64,000 bases of DNA from Candidatus Poribacteria bacterium (GCA_009841255.1 VXMD01000067.1:108388-172387), one strand, 5' to 3'; shown: positions 33,537 through 42,517, numbered from the stretch's first letter. The notes: a model not told the origin generated them from the letters alone. Numbers and translations are program-made.

Positions 33537-35207
33537 ATGAAAAACGACGATGTTGAGCTCATCCAACGCGTTCTCGCAGGCGATGAAAACGCCTTCTCCA
33601 CGCTCGTGAGAAAATACGAAAAACCGGTTCACGCGTTTGTGTGGCGGAAAATTGGAGATTTTCACATCGCTGAAGAGATTACACAGGATGCATTCCTGCA
33701 AGCATACAAGGAGTTGGCAACGTTGAAGAAACCGAATCGCTTTGCACGTTGGCTTTCTGTGATAGCGACACGCGGTTGTATTGCGTGGCTGCGTAAGAAA
33801 CGTTTATCGACCCAATCGCTGGAGGACACGACCCACGCGCAATTAGAGAAAGCGACGTATTCGGGATATGTAATTCAGGAAAACGAGCGGACGACAGCGG
33901 AAACACAGCGTGAAGTGGTCCAAAAGTTGCTTGCGAAATTACGAGAGAAAGAACGTATTGTTATTACACTGCATTACTTTGGAGAAATGACGCATGAAGA
34001 GATCAGCGAATTTTTAGGGACATCGGTGGGCACGATTAAGAGTCGACTCCGTCGCGCGCAGCAGCGTTTAAAGAGAGAAGAACCGATGGTCCGAGAGGCG
34101 CTAAGCGGTTTCCAAATCGCACAGAATTTTACTGAGAAGGTCATGCACGAGGTTTCACGTATCACGCCTACTCCCTCTACTGGTGGGAGTCAATCATCTG
34201 TGCCGTGGATAATAGGAGCCTCCGCTGTTGCTGCGGTATTCTTGATATTGGGCATCGGGTATCATTACTCAAACCGTTTCGGACTGCCGTCCAGTTCCGA
34301 AGGCGACATCGCGACGAAAGCACTGAAAACAGGGAAAGTCGTATTCTCGTCCAGTCGAGACGGCAATTGGGATATCTGGACGATGAACCCCGATGGCAGC
34401 GATCCTGTGAATCTGACGCAAGATACGGCAGTGGATATTCATGCAGCTTGGTCACCCACAGGCGAACAAATTCTGTTTACCTCCTTCCGAGAAGAAGGGA
34501 AGGAGCCAAGTCTTTACCTCATGGATGCAGACGGAAATCATATAAGAAAAGTTCTTGATAATTGGTACAGCAGATCCTCTGCAACGTGGGCACCCGATGG
34601 AAAACGAATCGCTTCCGTACGCGATGGTGTGCTTTACATCATAACGTTAGATGACAAATCAGCCGTGCCAGTGGCACAGACAGGCTTCGAAAGTGTTGGT
34701 GACCCGGACTGGTCTCCAGATGGAAAGGAAATTGCCTTCATCTATTATAAACGGAAACAGGGTTATGAACTGCGCCTTCTTGATGTCCGTACACTCAAAC
34801 AGAAAGTGGTTCTGGCGCAATTAGAGAGGTATCCAGTTAAGTCTGACCCATCGTGGTCTCCGGATGGAGAGCAAATCGCTTTCGTCCTACACAAGTTTAG
34901 GTCCATGCTAAACCAAGAAGATGCGTTTGCTTGGCAAGATGAGGAAACGATTTACACTATTAATCACGATGGGAGCAATTTGCGTCAACTCGTTTCAGAG
35001 AAGGGACCGGACGCACTCCATCCGACATGGTCTCCAGATGGGCATGAAATTATCTATCAGCAGGGCATCCATCTACCAGAAGTTGGAGACATCCGGCAAC
35101 TTTTCAAGATCGATGTGAATCGCCGAAGGAAGACCCAACTTACACACAAAGGAAGTAATAGCGGTGCAGACTGGTTTGCGCCTCCAGCATTGCCAGATGA
35201 ACCTTAA
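33537..35207 (+). CDS. ECF sigma factor fused through a membrane helix to a PD40 beta-propeller
   Basis: The 556-residue protein joins three parts. Residues about 1-185 are an ECF sigma factor with region 2 (YEKPVHAFVWRKIGDFHIAE, then EITQDAFLQAYKEL) and region 4 (HYFGEMTHEEISEFLGTSVG, then TIKSRLRRAQQRLK). One membrane helix follows near 222-243 (WIIGASAVAAVFLILGIGY). The rest is a TolB/PD40 propeller, presumably outside the cytoplasm, with repeated WSPDGK blades. The layout suggests a one-piece signal-transducing sigma factor. AGAGG lies before the ATG. The propeller DNA near 34357-34417 is almost identical to the next gene, so that gene arose by partial duplication. Confidence 0.88.
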   Translation: MKNDDVELIQRVLAGDENAFSTLVRKYEKPVHAFVWRKIGDFHIAEEITQDAFLQAYKELATLKKPNRFARWLSVIATRGCIAWLRKKRLSTQSLEDTTHAQLEKATYSGYVIQENERTTAETQREVVQKLLAKLREKERIVITLHYFGEMTHEEISEFLGTSVGTIKSRLRRAQQRLKREEPMVREALSGFQIAQNFTEKVMHEVSRITPTPSTGGSQSSVPWIIGASAVAAVFLILGIGYHYSNRFGLPSSSEGDIATKALKTGKVVFSSSRDGNWDIWTMNPDGSDPVNLTQDTAVDIHAAWSPTGEQILFTSFREEGKEPSLYLMDADGNHIRKVLDNWYSRSSATWAPDGKRIASVRDGVLYIITLDDKSAVPVAQTGFESVGDPDWSPDGKEIAFIYYKRKQGYELRLLDVRTLKQKVVLAQLERYPVKSDPSWSPDGEQIAFVLHKFRSMLNQEDAFAWQDEETIYTINHDGSNLRQLVSEKGPDALHPTWSPDGHEIIYQQGIHLPEVGDIRQLFKIDVNRRRKTQLTHKGSNSGADWFAPPALPDEP

Positions 35208-35241
35208 AATGAAGAATTCCAAATCCGAAAGGAGAAAAACT

Positions 35242-36225
35242 ATGAGCGTTAAATTTTTTGTCCTGTTGTGTTGTACCACCTTCTTACTGCCCAACAGTAG
35301 TGCACCTACACGGGCAAAAGCACCAAAGACCGAAAAAATTGTGTTTTCATCTAACCGAGACGGCAATTGGGATATCTGGACGATGAACCCCGATGGCAGC
35401 GATCCTGTGAATCTGACACGAGATGCGGCAAGCGACTTTAAGCCAACTTGGTCTCCAACAGGCGAACAGATTCTGTTCGTCTCCTTCCGAGAAGGCGGAG
35501 AAAGTCTATATCTCATAGATGCCGATGGGAGCAATATACGGCGTGTGCTTGATAATTGGCAGAGTAGATCCAATGCGACATGGTCTCCCGATGGGAAGCG
35601 AATTGCGTCTGTAAACGACGCGGTGCTTTACATTGCAACGATAGATGGCAAATCAGTTGAACCCGTAGCACAGACCGGCTTCGGAAGTGTCGGTGATCCT
35701 GCTTGGTCCCCCGACGGAAAGGAAATTGCCTTCATTTATTATAAACCAAAGCAAGGTTATGAACTTCGTCTTCTCAACGTTGAAACGCTCAAACAAACTG
35801 TTCTGCTCGGTGAACTAAATAAGTATCCAGTTAAGTCCGATCCGGCGTGGTCTCCGAATGGGGAACGAATCACTTTTGCTTTACATAAATTTAGGGCAAT
35901 ACTGAACCCGGCAGATGCAGTTGCCTGGCAGGATGAAGAAACCATCTACCTTATCAACCGTGATGGGAATCGATTACGACAACTTGTTTCAGAGAAGGGA
36001 CCGGACGCACTCCGTCCGACTTGGTCTCCCCGAGGCGATGAAATCATCTATCAACAGGAAGTTAGAGGTACCACACAACTCTTCAAGATTGATGTGAGAA
36101 GCCGTGCAAAAACGCAACTCACACACAAAGGGAGCAACAACGGGGCAGACTGGTTTGACCCAGCAGCACTACCTGTTCAACCCAACGTAGATTTGTTAAC
36201 GACAACGTGGGGGAAATTGAAGTAG
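35242..36225 (+). CDS. Secreted PD40/TolB-like beta-propeller with TTxWGxLK tail
   Basis: The 327-residue protein starts at ATG 35242 (MSVKFFVLLCCTTFLLPNSS, a signal peptide) after AAAGGAG. PD40 blades run through the mature part (KIVFSSNRDGNWDIWTMNPD; ATWSPDGKRIAS; PAWSPDGKEIAF; PTWSPRGDEIIY). It mirrors the propeller of the upstream sigma fusion, including about 60 nearly identical bases. The C-terminus ends NVDLLTTTWGKLK, the motif shared by four exported proteins here; the sigma fusion lacks that tail. It may be a soluble partner or competitor of the sensor propeller. Confidence 0.88.
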   Translation: MSVKFFVLLCCTTFLLPNSSAPTRAKAPKTEKIVFSSNRDGNWDIWTMNPDGSDPVNLTRDAASDFKPTWSPTGEQILFVSFREGGESLYLIDADGSNIRRVLDNWQSRSNATWSPDGKRIASVNDAVLYIATIDGKSVEPVAQTGFGSVGDPAWSPDGKEIAFIYYKPKQGYELRLLNVETLKQTVLLGELNKYPVKSDPAWSPNGERITFALHKFRAILNPADAVAWQDEETIYLINRDGNRLRQLVSEKGPDALRPTWSPRGDEIIYQQEVRGTTQLFKIDVRSRAKTQLTHKGSNNGADWFDPAALPVQPNVDLLTTTWGKLK

Positions 36226-36286
36226 AAATAGATGTGCTTTTAGAGGTGAAGTGGGGTCAAATTCTATTTTATTTCCATGCTTTCTT

Positions 36287-37525
36287 TCAATCGACGGTGA
36301 ACTGGATTGTGTCAAAACGACGCGCGATCTCTGCGACCTTCGGCTTGAGTTCTTCAGGCGTCCCCCCAGAAAGTGCTGCGACAATACAATCCGCGATGTC
36401 TGAAGCGTCCGTCGGGGTCATGCCCCATCGGGTGACCTCTTGAACGCCCATACGCAATCCAGATGTGCCGACTTCCGGCGACAATCCCGCAGCACCCGCG
36501 ATAATATGGCACGCTTCCAGATGGTTTGCAAGCGCGCCACCTTCCCCGTACTTATCTACAATCAGTATCAAGGTATGCGACTCCGTGAAGCCGAGTTCGG
36601 CACCGAGGGTTGGAACACCGCGTTCTGCCAACGCCTGTCCGAGTGCCTTCGCGTTCGTAACAATCGCATCCGCTTGTGCCGCACCGCATTCCATCCATTC
36701 TATAAAGGTCCCTGCTAACGCTGGAAGTCGATTGAGATGATGATTGCTCATCAGTAACGGATAGACACCCGTCGCGACCCGCTCGGCAATCGAGGCATCG
36801 TTCGTTAGAACCATTCCGCCCTGCGGTCCCGCAAGTGTTTTATGCGTGCTAGAGATGATGACATCCGCCCCTTCATCAAACGGCGATTGAAACCGTCCAC
36901 CGGCGATGAGTCCTATGACGTGTGAGGCATCGTAGATGAGGTAGGCGTCTGGATTCGCTTGGCGCATCGCATCCTTCAACTCCCGCACGGGTTGTGGAAA
37001 GAGAAATACACCCGAACCGATGTTGACGATGCTCGGCTTGTGTTTCGCAATCAGTTCAAGCGTTGCATCGAGGTCGATGTTTGAACGGCGTCCGTCCCAC
37101 GGAATCGGGATCGACTGTAGCTCTATCTTGAGGGGTGAAGACAACAGTTTTTGGGCATAATGGTGTCCGTTATGAACCTCTAATGCTGTATCGCCGGGCT
37201 TTGCCAATGCAAACGTTGTCGCAATCCCTGCGATGTTCCCTGATAACGGACGGAAATCGACGTGCGCTGCACCGAAAAGTTCCTTTGCTAATTCCTGTGT
37301 ATAGCCCTCTATTTCGGCGATGTAGCGGTTGCCCTTGTAATTCCGCTGGTAAATGTCAACGCCAGAATAATTCCCATACCGCCGTGCCAACCGTTCGTCG
37401 AAAAGTTCCTCCACCAACGGCGAAGGTGTGTTCTCTGAAGCGATGAGATTAAGACAGGTGTCCCGATACGTTTGATGTTTATCGAGAAGTGAAGTGAGCT
37501 TTTGGACTTTCGTGTTGTGTGCCAT
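36287..37525 (-). CDS. Serine hydroxymethyltransferase-like PLP enzyme
   Basis: The 412-residue fold-type I PLP enzyme matches the length and motifs of SHMT, which converts serine and tetrahydrofolate to glycine and methylene-tetrahydrofolate. Visible features are NLIASENTPSPLVEEL near the N-terminus, YIAEIEGYTQELAKELFGA, DASHVIGLIAGGRFQSP, and the PLP lysine in ISSTHKTLAGPQGGM. The SHMT motif VTTTTHKTLRGPRGG is replaced here by SSTHKTLAGPQGG, so it may be a divergent paralogue acting on another beta-hydroxy amino acid. GGAGG lies upstream of the ATG. Confidence 0.85.
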   Translation of the reverse strand: MAHNTKVQKLTSLLDKHQTYRDTCLNLIASENTPSPLVEELFDERLARRYGNYSGVDIYQRNYKGNRYIAEIEGYTQELAKELFGAAHVDFRPLSGNIAGIATTFALAKPGDTALEVHNGHHYAQKLLSSPLKIELQSIPIPWDGRRSNIDLDATLELIAKHKPSIVNIGSGVFLFPQPVRELKDAMRQANPDAYLIYDASHVIGLIAGGRFQSPFDEGADVIISSTHKTLAGPQGGMVLTNDASIAERVATGVYPLLMSNHHLNRLPALAGTFIEWMECGAAQADAIVTNAKALGQALAERGVPTLGAELGFTESHTLILIVDKYGEGGALANHLEACHIIAGAAGLSPEVGTSGLRMGVQEVTRWGMTPTDASDIADCIVAALSGGTPEELKPKVAEIARRFDTIQFTVD

Positions 37526-37725
37526 TGACAGAAACCTCCATTTGGTTGCGGGGCAAGGAGTAGAGAAATTGCTTGACGTGCCGTAGGAAATCGGTTACGA
37601 TTTAAGCTTACTGCGTTTCTCCGCAAGGCTTTCTAACAATTAGGTTTTCGTGGATACACGACTCAAATAAGGATTTGGGCGTTTTTTAAGGGGTTACTTC
37701 AGAGTGTTCTCATCAAACCAAACGG

Positions 37726-37815
37726 GTAGCCTGCAACAACGGAGCAGGCGGATTTGAGAAAGGCACGCCAAAGCCAGAAACCACGTTGTTTCTCCGCAAG
37801 GAAAAATAAAAAATC
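37726..37815 (+). repeat. Plus-strand copy of the dispersed leader-like repeat, with RBS
   Basis: A 90-base copy beginning GTAGCCTGCAACAACGGAGC, where CCTGC pairs with GCAGG, then GCGGATTTGAGAAAGGCACG and ending CTCCGCAAGGAAAAATAAAA just before the ATG at 37816. It is the only copy on the plus strand and again supplies the AAGGA ribosome binding site of the next gene. A short related fragment (TTTCTCCGCAAGG) lies at 37615-37627. Confidence 0.7.
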
Positions 37816-39171
37816 ATGACAAAACCGACAGATATTCGTATCCTTGACGTTCATTACGATTTTGAAGAACACCAATACCGCACGCCGCTCAAGTTCGGTG
37901 GCGTGCCGACGGATCACTGCGTCCTCTTTAACATTCGCATGCGAGTTCAGACGCGCGATGGCAAAGAAGCAGAAGGAAAAGGCTCCATGCCGCTCGGCAA
38001 CGTTTGGGCATTTCCACCGCGCTACGCCCCTTTTGAGCAGAGTCTCGCCGCGATGAAAAAACTCGCCGAATTGGCGGTAGCGGCAACACAGGATTGTACA
38101 CTCTGTGCACACCCGCTTGAACTTTCTGAAGTGCTTGAGCCCGAATTTTTAAAAATCGCCGATGATTTGTCTCACGGTATGCAACTCGCCGCACCGATGC
38201 CGAAACTCTGCACCGTCGTTACGACGAGTCCGATTGACGCCGCAATCCACGACGCGTTCGGTAAGGCGAACGGGATCAATAGCTACGACGGATTAGGCAA
38301 AGACTTCATTGCGGCGGATCTGTCGCATTTTTTGAATGAACGATTCAACGGAAAATACCTCGATCAGTATACCTCACGTCACCCGAAACCGAATATGCCA
38401 CTCTATCATCTCGTTGGCGCCCTGGATCCACTCACCGACGCGGATATTCCAGAACGCCTCGATGACGGCCTCCCAGAAACGCTTTCTGAATGGATTGTTG
38501 CCGATGGATTGACGCATCTGAAAATCAAATTGAACGGCGATGACTTGGCGTGGGATGTCGCACGCGTCCTCGCTATTGACAAGATCACCGCCGAAACCCA
38601 AGCGAAACGCGGTGTTGATACGTGGCACTACTCTGCTGATTTCAACGAAACCTGTCAAAATGTTGAATATCTATTAGCGTTTCTCAGCCAGATTCAAGAA
38701 GCAGAGAGCAACGCTTTCCGACGCCTCGCCTATATTGAACAACCGACAGATCGGGATCTGAAGGCGCATCCGGAAAATAAGATGCACAGAGCCGCCGAGA
38801 TAAAACCCGTGGTCATCGACGAGTCCCTGACCGACTTTGAGACTTTTTTACTGGCACGCGAGCAAGGGTATTCCGGTGTTGCGCTTAAGGCGTGTAAAGG
38901 ACAGTCTCAGGCACTGTTGATGGGTGCCGCCGCCGCAGGATACGATATGTTTCTCGCTGTGCAGGATCTGACGTGTCCGGGTGCATCGTTTTTACACTCC
39001 GCGGGACTCGCTGCGCGTATCCCTGGCGTAACGGCTATTGAAGGCAACGCCCGCCAATTTTGTCCGAGTGCCAACGACGGTTGGCGAGACGAATTTCCAT
39101 CAATTTTCAATATCACCGATGGTACCGTCGGCACGCAGGTCCTCACTGCAACAGGACTTGGCCACTTTTAA
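37816..39171 (+). CDS. Enolase-superfamily (mandelate racemase/muconate lactonizing type) enzyme
   Basis: A 451-residue enolase-superfamily protein. The N-terminal capping domain includes DHCVLFNIRMRVQT. The barrel shows the Lys-x-Lys motif HLKIKLNG, metal ligands in HYSADFNETC and YIEQPTDRDL, and IDESLTDFETF, then VALKACKGQSQALLM. Members abstract a proton alpha to a carboxylate; many are sugar-acid dehydratases. The substrate is not predictable here. The translation start is set by the repeat-borne ribosome binding site. The stop codon TAA overlaps another repeat copy on the opposite strand. Confidence 0.85.
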   Translation: MTKPTDIRILDVHYDFEEHQYRTPLKFGGVPTDHCVLFNIRMRVQTRDGKEAEGKGSMPLGNVWAFPPRYAPFEQSLAAMKKLAELAVAATQDCTLCAHPLELSEVLEPEFLKIADDLSHGMQLAAPMPKLCTVVTTSPIDAAIHDAFGKANGINSYDGLGKDFIAADLSHFLNERFNGKYLDQYTSRHPKPNMPLYHLVGALDPLTDADIPERLDDGLPETLSEWIVADGLTHLKIKLNGDDLAWDVARVLAIDKITAETQAKRGVDTWHYSADFNETCQNVEYLLAFLSQIQEAESNAFRRLAYIEQPTDRDLKAHPENKMHRAAEIKPVVIDESLTDFETFLLAREQGYSGVALKACKGQSQALLMGAAAAGYDMFLAVQDLTCPGASFLHSAGLAARIPGVTAIEGNARQFCPSANDGWRDEFPSIFNITDGTVGTQVLTATGLGHF

Positions 39172-39251
39172 TTTACCTTGCGGTTCGGTCAAGGCGGTTT
39201 GTGAATGAAGTGCCTCTCCGTAGATCCGCCTTCCACTTCGTTTCAGGCTCG
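39166..39251 (-). repeat. Copy of the dispersed leader-like repeat at the end of the enolase-like gene
   Basis: Minus strand: GAGCCTGAAACGAAGTGGAA, then GGCGGATCTACGGAGAGGCA, ending CCGAACCGCAAGGTAAATTA. The stem is CCT/AGG. No gene starts after it on the minus strand; instead it provides the TAA stop of the plus-strand gene. Confidence 0.65.
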
Positions 39252-39300
39252 GTTCTCGAAGCTACGAAAAGAGGCAATTATTTCGATCTGACGCTGGGGG

Positions 39301-39645
39301 TCATTGTGATGATGCACTCTCAGTCTCTGTTTCGTGATCCGTGACAGTAATATTGGTAACAACGTTTCGTTGTTCCGGGAGCCGGACAGGAAAATCTTCG
39401 ATCACGTCATTAATCAGTTTTTTAATTTCCGCCTTGATCGGGTCGAAGGGTATGCATTCAAGGACGATGATGGCACGATGTTTTGAAGGCGCGATGTCAT
39501 ACGTCAACCCGTACTGGAGTCCGAGATGCATCAGTTCCGGCTCAACGCTGATAGAGATCTGCCGGCGTTCCTGCTCGGTGACAAAGAAACTATCCAAGAT
39601 GAAGTGCGTGTGAATCCACGCTTCTCTTTCTTCAACAATTTTCAT
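39301..39645 (-). CDS. Hypothetical small protein
   Basis: A 114-residue protein starting MKIVEEREAWIHTHFILDSF. It has alternating strands and a helix (APSKHRAIIVLECIPFDPIK, then AEIKKLINDVIEDFPVRL) and an acidic tail. I recognise no family and see no signal peptide. The ATG follows a copy of the dispersed repeat whose CCGCAAGG acts as the ribosome binding site. The upstream DNA is a 142 bp tandem duplication of that leader. Confidence 0.55.
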   Translation of the reverse strand: MKIVEEREAWIHTHFILDSFFVTEQERRQISISVEPELMHLGLQYGLTYDIAPSKHRAIIVLECIPFDPIKAEIKKLINDVIEDFPVRLPEQRNVVTNITVTDHETETESASSQ

Positions 39646-39734
39646 TTTTTAAGTTTACCTTGCGGTTCGGTCAGATGGGTTAGGAGTTTCACGTCCCTTT
39701 CCGTATATCCGCCCTCCACTACATTACGGGCTAT
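39646..39734 (-). repeat. Dispersed leader-like repeat, copy directly before the 39645 gene
   Basis: Minus strand: ATAGCCCGTAATGTAGTGGA, GGGCGGATATACGGAAAGGG, ending CCGAACCGCAAGGTAAACTT then AAAAA and ATG. The stem pair is CCC/GGG. Confidence 0.7.
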
Positions 39735-39787
39735 GCCCCCTGGACATTGAGAAAATAGCCATCTCTTAATTCTACCCTATCGTCCAT

Positions 39788-39876
39788 TTTTAAGTTTACC
39801 TTGCGGTTCGGTCAGATGGGTTAGAAGTTTCACGTTCCTTTCCGTATACCCGCCCTCCACTACATTACGGGCTACG
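39788..39876 (-). repeat. Dispersed leader-like repeat, second copy of the tandem pair
   Basis: It has the same layout as the copy at 39646-39734. It precedes ATG 39787 on the minus strand, which opens an 18-codon frame, MDDRVELRDGYFLNVQGA, ending in TAG. This looks like the duplicated front end of a gene. Confidence 0.65.
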
Positions 39877-39951
39877 TACCTTGGATCTTGAAAAAATAAC
39901 CATCTTTTCATTCTACCTTATCGTCCATTGTAGTATCAAGAAGGAAAAGTG

Positions 39952-41628
39952 TCAATCCTGCGAAAATGTGACAATTTGGCGGATTGGCACTTCACTTAAT
40001 TGCTGAACCTCCCCGTTGTGCCATCGGACCTGGAGATTGTTTATCCGCGAGGCAGTTCCTAACCCAAAGGTGAGACACAGATCGTTGCCTGACAGGTAAC
40101 TTGCGCCGCAGATAACCTCCCGTAAGAGTGTTGTCCCGTTCGCTTCCAGCTGAATTTGTGCACCGATTGCATCCGTATTGCCGTCTGTTCCTACTAATTT
40201 CACGGTTAGCCATGCGTTCCTATTACCAATTTCATTGCTAAGAATGACCGCGGGACGGTTCGATTGACACAGCACAACATCCACATCGCCATCCGTATCT
40301 ATATCTCCAAAGAGCATCCCGCGGACGACGTAAGGTGTTTTATCTAATCCCGCCTCAGCGGTAATTTCGGTGAAACCGGTGTGGCTTTGTGAAGTACCGC
40401 CTTGATTCCGAAACAGTTGCACGGGCTGCGCGTAACGCTGTTTCGCGTCAATCTGTTTCACGTTGTCCCAGATGTGCCCATTCCCGACAAGCAGATCTAA
40501 CCAACCGTCGTTATCAAAGTCGATAAAACGGGTGCCGAAACCGAGGGCATAGAAGGAGGGATCGGCGAGATTTGTGTCAAACGTCATATCTTCAAAGTAG
40601 CCGTCCCCATCGTTTTGCATGAGGCAATTCGCCTCCAGCGCAAAATTGGACACCCAGAGGTCGATATCGCCATCGTTGTCATAGTCGCCAGCGTCTATGC
40701 CCATTGAGCCGTTTGCTATGCCATCACCGTTGTAGGCAACGCCACGAAGCACCCCTTCCTCTCGAAAAGTGCCATCACCCTGATTGATGAAAAGCGTATT
40801 CGGAGACATATCGTTCGCGACGTAGATGTCTACCCACCCGTCGCCGTTCACGTCCGTGCAGACAACACCGAGACCGCGCGTCGTCGGTTCATAGACACCC
40901 GCGGCTTTCGTTATGTCTGTGAATGTACCATCCCCGTTGTTTCGGTAAAGCACATCGGCAATGCCGTGATATTCGTTTGGACCGCAATAGATACGCAAGG
41001 TGTTTTTGTAATAGCATGGGATATCGGTCTCCAAGGCGTATTCGACATAGTTACATACGTAGAGATCCAAGTCGCCGTCCCGGTCAATGTCAGCGAACGC
41101 CGCACTCGCACTTAACAGAGGGCAGCCTACCTGTGCGTGCTCGGTTACATCGGTAAACGTGCCGTCTCCGCTGTTTCGGTAGAGGATATTTTTGCCTAAG
41201 TTTGTTACGTACAGGTCGCGGTATCCGTCAGAATCATAATCTGCGGCGACAGCACCGAGACCGTAGCCGGTATCACCGACGTTTGCGGATGTTGTGATGT
41301 CAACGAAAATCCCCGCATCGTTTCGATAGAGCCGGTTTGTGGGCAGAGATCCCACTGATGACGAGAGAGAATTGCCTTGAACGAGATAGAGATCCAAGTC
41401 ACCATCGTTGTCGAAATCAAAGAGGGCGCCACCGCTACCCATGGTTTCAACGAGTCTACGTTCCGCAGAGAAACCGTTGACGTGCCGAAAGTCAAGTCCT
41501 ATCGCATCGGTCACATCCCGAAAATACGGGGCAGCACTCCCGAGGAGTGGCAACATGAGAAGGAGTAAAATTTGTATTATGAGAGACAGGGGGCGAGATA
41601 GGGCGCGTTTCCGTTGGAACATGGACAT
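39952..41628 (-). CDS. CRTAC1-like FG-GAP/VCBS protein with ASPIC/UnbV C-terminus
   Basis: The 558-residue protein has a signal peptide (LSLIIQILLLLMLPLLGSAA). FG-GAP/VCBS blades with calcium loops follow (FDFDNDGDLDLYLVQG; DYDSDGYRDLYVTN; DIDRDGDLDLYVCN; DVNGDGWVDIYVAN; DFDNDGWLDLLVGN). A C-terminal ASPIC/UnbV domain ends the protein (AWLTVKLVGTDGNTDAIGAQ; LQVRWHNGEVQQLSEV). The family is exported and calcium-binding, of unclear role. It lies 7 bp after an FGE-like gene, so the two are co-transcribed. Confidence 0.92.
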   Translation of the reverse strand: MSMFQRKRALSRPLSLIIQILLLLMLPLLGSAAPYFRDVTDAIGLDFRHVNGFSAERRLVETMGSGGALFDFDNDGDLDLYLVQGNSLSSSVGSLPTNRLYRNDAGIFVDITTSANVGDTGYGLGAVAADYDSDGYRDLYVTNLGKNILYRNSGDGTFTDVTEHAQVGCPLLSASAAFADIDRDGDLDLYVCNYVEYALETDIPCYYKNTLRIYCGPNEYHGIADVLYRNNGDGTFTDITKAAGVYEPTTRGLGVVCTDVNGDGWVDIYVANDMSPNTLFINQGDGTFREEGVLRGVAYNGDGIANGSMGIDAGDYDNDGDIDLWVSNFALEANCLMQNDGDGYFEDMTFDTNLADPSFYALGFGTRFIDFDNDGWLDLLVGNGHIWDNVKQIDAKQRYAQPVQLFRNQGGTSQSHTGFTEITAEAGLDKTPYVVRGMLFGDIDTDGDVDVVLCQSNRPAVILSNEIGNRNAWLTVKLVGTDGNTDAIGAQIQLEANGTTLLREVICGASYLSGNDLCLTFGLGTASRINNLQVRWHNGEVQQLSEVPIRQIVTFSQD

Positions 41629-41635
41629 AGGAAGG

Positions 41636-42517
41636 CTATTCTTTTATTGTTGGGCGCGGACGGACGACCCGGAATCCGATCGTATGTGTTGAATCCAAAG
41701 GATAAAATTTAAAGCGTAGACTTGAACGAAGAAACGCTCTCCCGACGTCCCATGCGCCGCCCCGAATGATCCGTGCGCGCAGGACATCTCGGAATTGGAG
41801 ATTGAGCGGATTTTGGGAGGTCCCATCGTTGTGTTGCTGATAGAAAGTTGGACTGTATTCATCGAGGCACCACTCCCATACATTTCCGGCGAGGTCCGCG
41901 ATACCGTTCGGAGATTCACCTTTCGGGAACTGACCCACCGGCATCGGACGATTATAGCGACGTGCGAAGTTAGCGTGTTGGCGTGCTTTCGGCGGTGTAT
42001 TTCCCCACGGATATGTTCGTCCCACTGCGCCACGTGCCGCTCGTTCCCACTGCGCTTCGGTCGGTAGGCTCCCGCCGATCCATTCCGCAAACGCTTGCGC
42101 ATCAAACCATGTCACACCGACAATAGGTTGTGTGTCGCCGTTGAGTGTTTCATTTGCCCATGTTTCCTCGCCGTTGTGTCCGCGCGGTGTGGGACGATGC
42201 GTTGCTTCAACGAAGGCACGGTATTGCGCATTGGTGATCTCATATCGCGATATTTCGTAAGGGCTTAAGTAGACGTGGTGTCGTGGCAGTTCAGCGTCAA
42301 AGGTGTGCTGTTCCAGCATGGAACTCCGCAATTTCGCGTCCTCGTAAGCGACTTTCGCCTCTTCGGAGGTTGAACCCATCAGAAAGGTGCCTTCGGGAAT
42401 TGATATCCACTCTATAGTGGCGAGGACCTGCTGAGCGGCACTGCTCACTTCGGAAACAGCAGAATTGTTGTGGAGAATCAGAGTGAGTATGACAACTGTA
42501 AAACAGACGCGTTTCAT
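41636..42517 (-). CDS. Formylglycine-generating-enzyme (SUMF1)-like exported protein
   Basis: The 293-residue protein has a short signal peptide (MKRVCFTVVILTLILHNNSA) and one FGE-sulfatase domain: IPEGTFLMGSTSEEAKVAYE, YEISRYEITNAQYRAFVEAT, PIVGVTWFDAQAFAEWIGG, LPTEAQWERAARGAVG, GIADLAGNVWEWCLDEYS, IRGGAWDVGRAFLRSSLRF. True formylglycine-generating enzymes need two cysteines after the RGGSW motif. Here that region has none, so it is probably a non-oxidising family member with a binding role. It lies 13 bp after pheS and 7 bp before the CRTAC1 gene. Confidence 0.88.
   Translation of the reverse strand: MKRVCFTVVILTLILHNNSAVSEVSSAAQQVLATIEWISIPEGTFLMGSTSEEAKVAYEDAKLRSSMLEQHTFDAELPRHHVYLSPYEISRYEITNAQYRAFVEATHRPTPRGHNGEETWANETLNGDTQPIVGVTWFDAQAFAEWIGGSLPTEAQWERAARGAVGRTYPWGNTPPKARQHANFARRYNRPMPVGQFPKGESPNGIADLAGNVWEWCLDEYSPTFYQQHNDGTSQNPLNLQFRDVLRARIIRGGAWDVGRAFLRSSLRFKFYPLDSTHTIGFRVVRPRPTIKE

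Larger units (their letters stand above)
39643..39928. repeat. Tandem duplication of a 141-142 bp leader unit
   Basis: Two units begin (plus-strand reading) at the CAT triplets 39643 and 39785, and a third CAT lies at 39926. Each unit contains a full dispersed-repeat copy plus about 50 bp that on the minus strand reads ATGGACGATARGGTAGAAT. The two units differ at roughly one base in ten, so the duplication is not brand new. Confidence 0.75.

Noticed and set aside
41636..42517. Assignment as a true formylglycine-generating enzyme
   Set aside because: The catalytic cysteine pair is absent from the C-terminal core.
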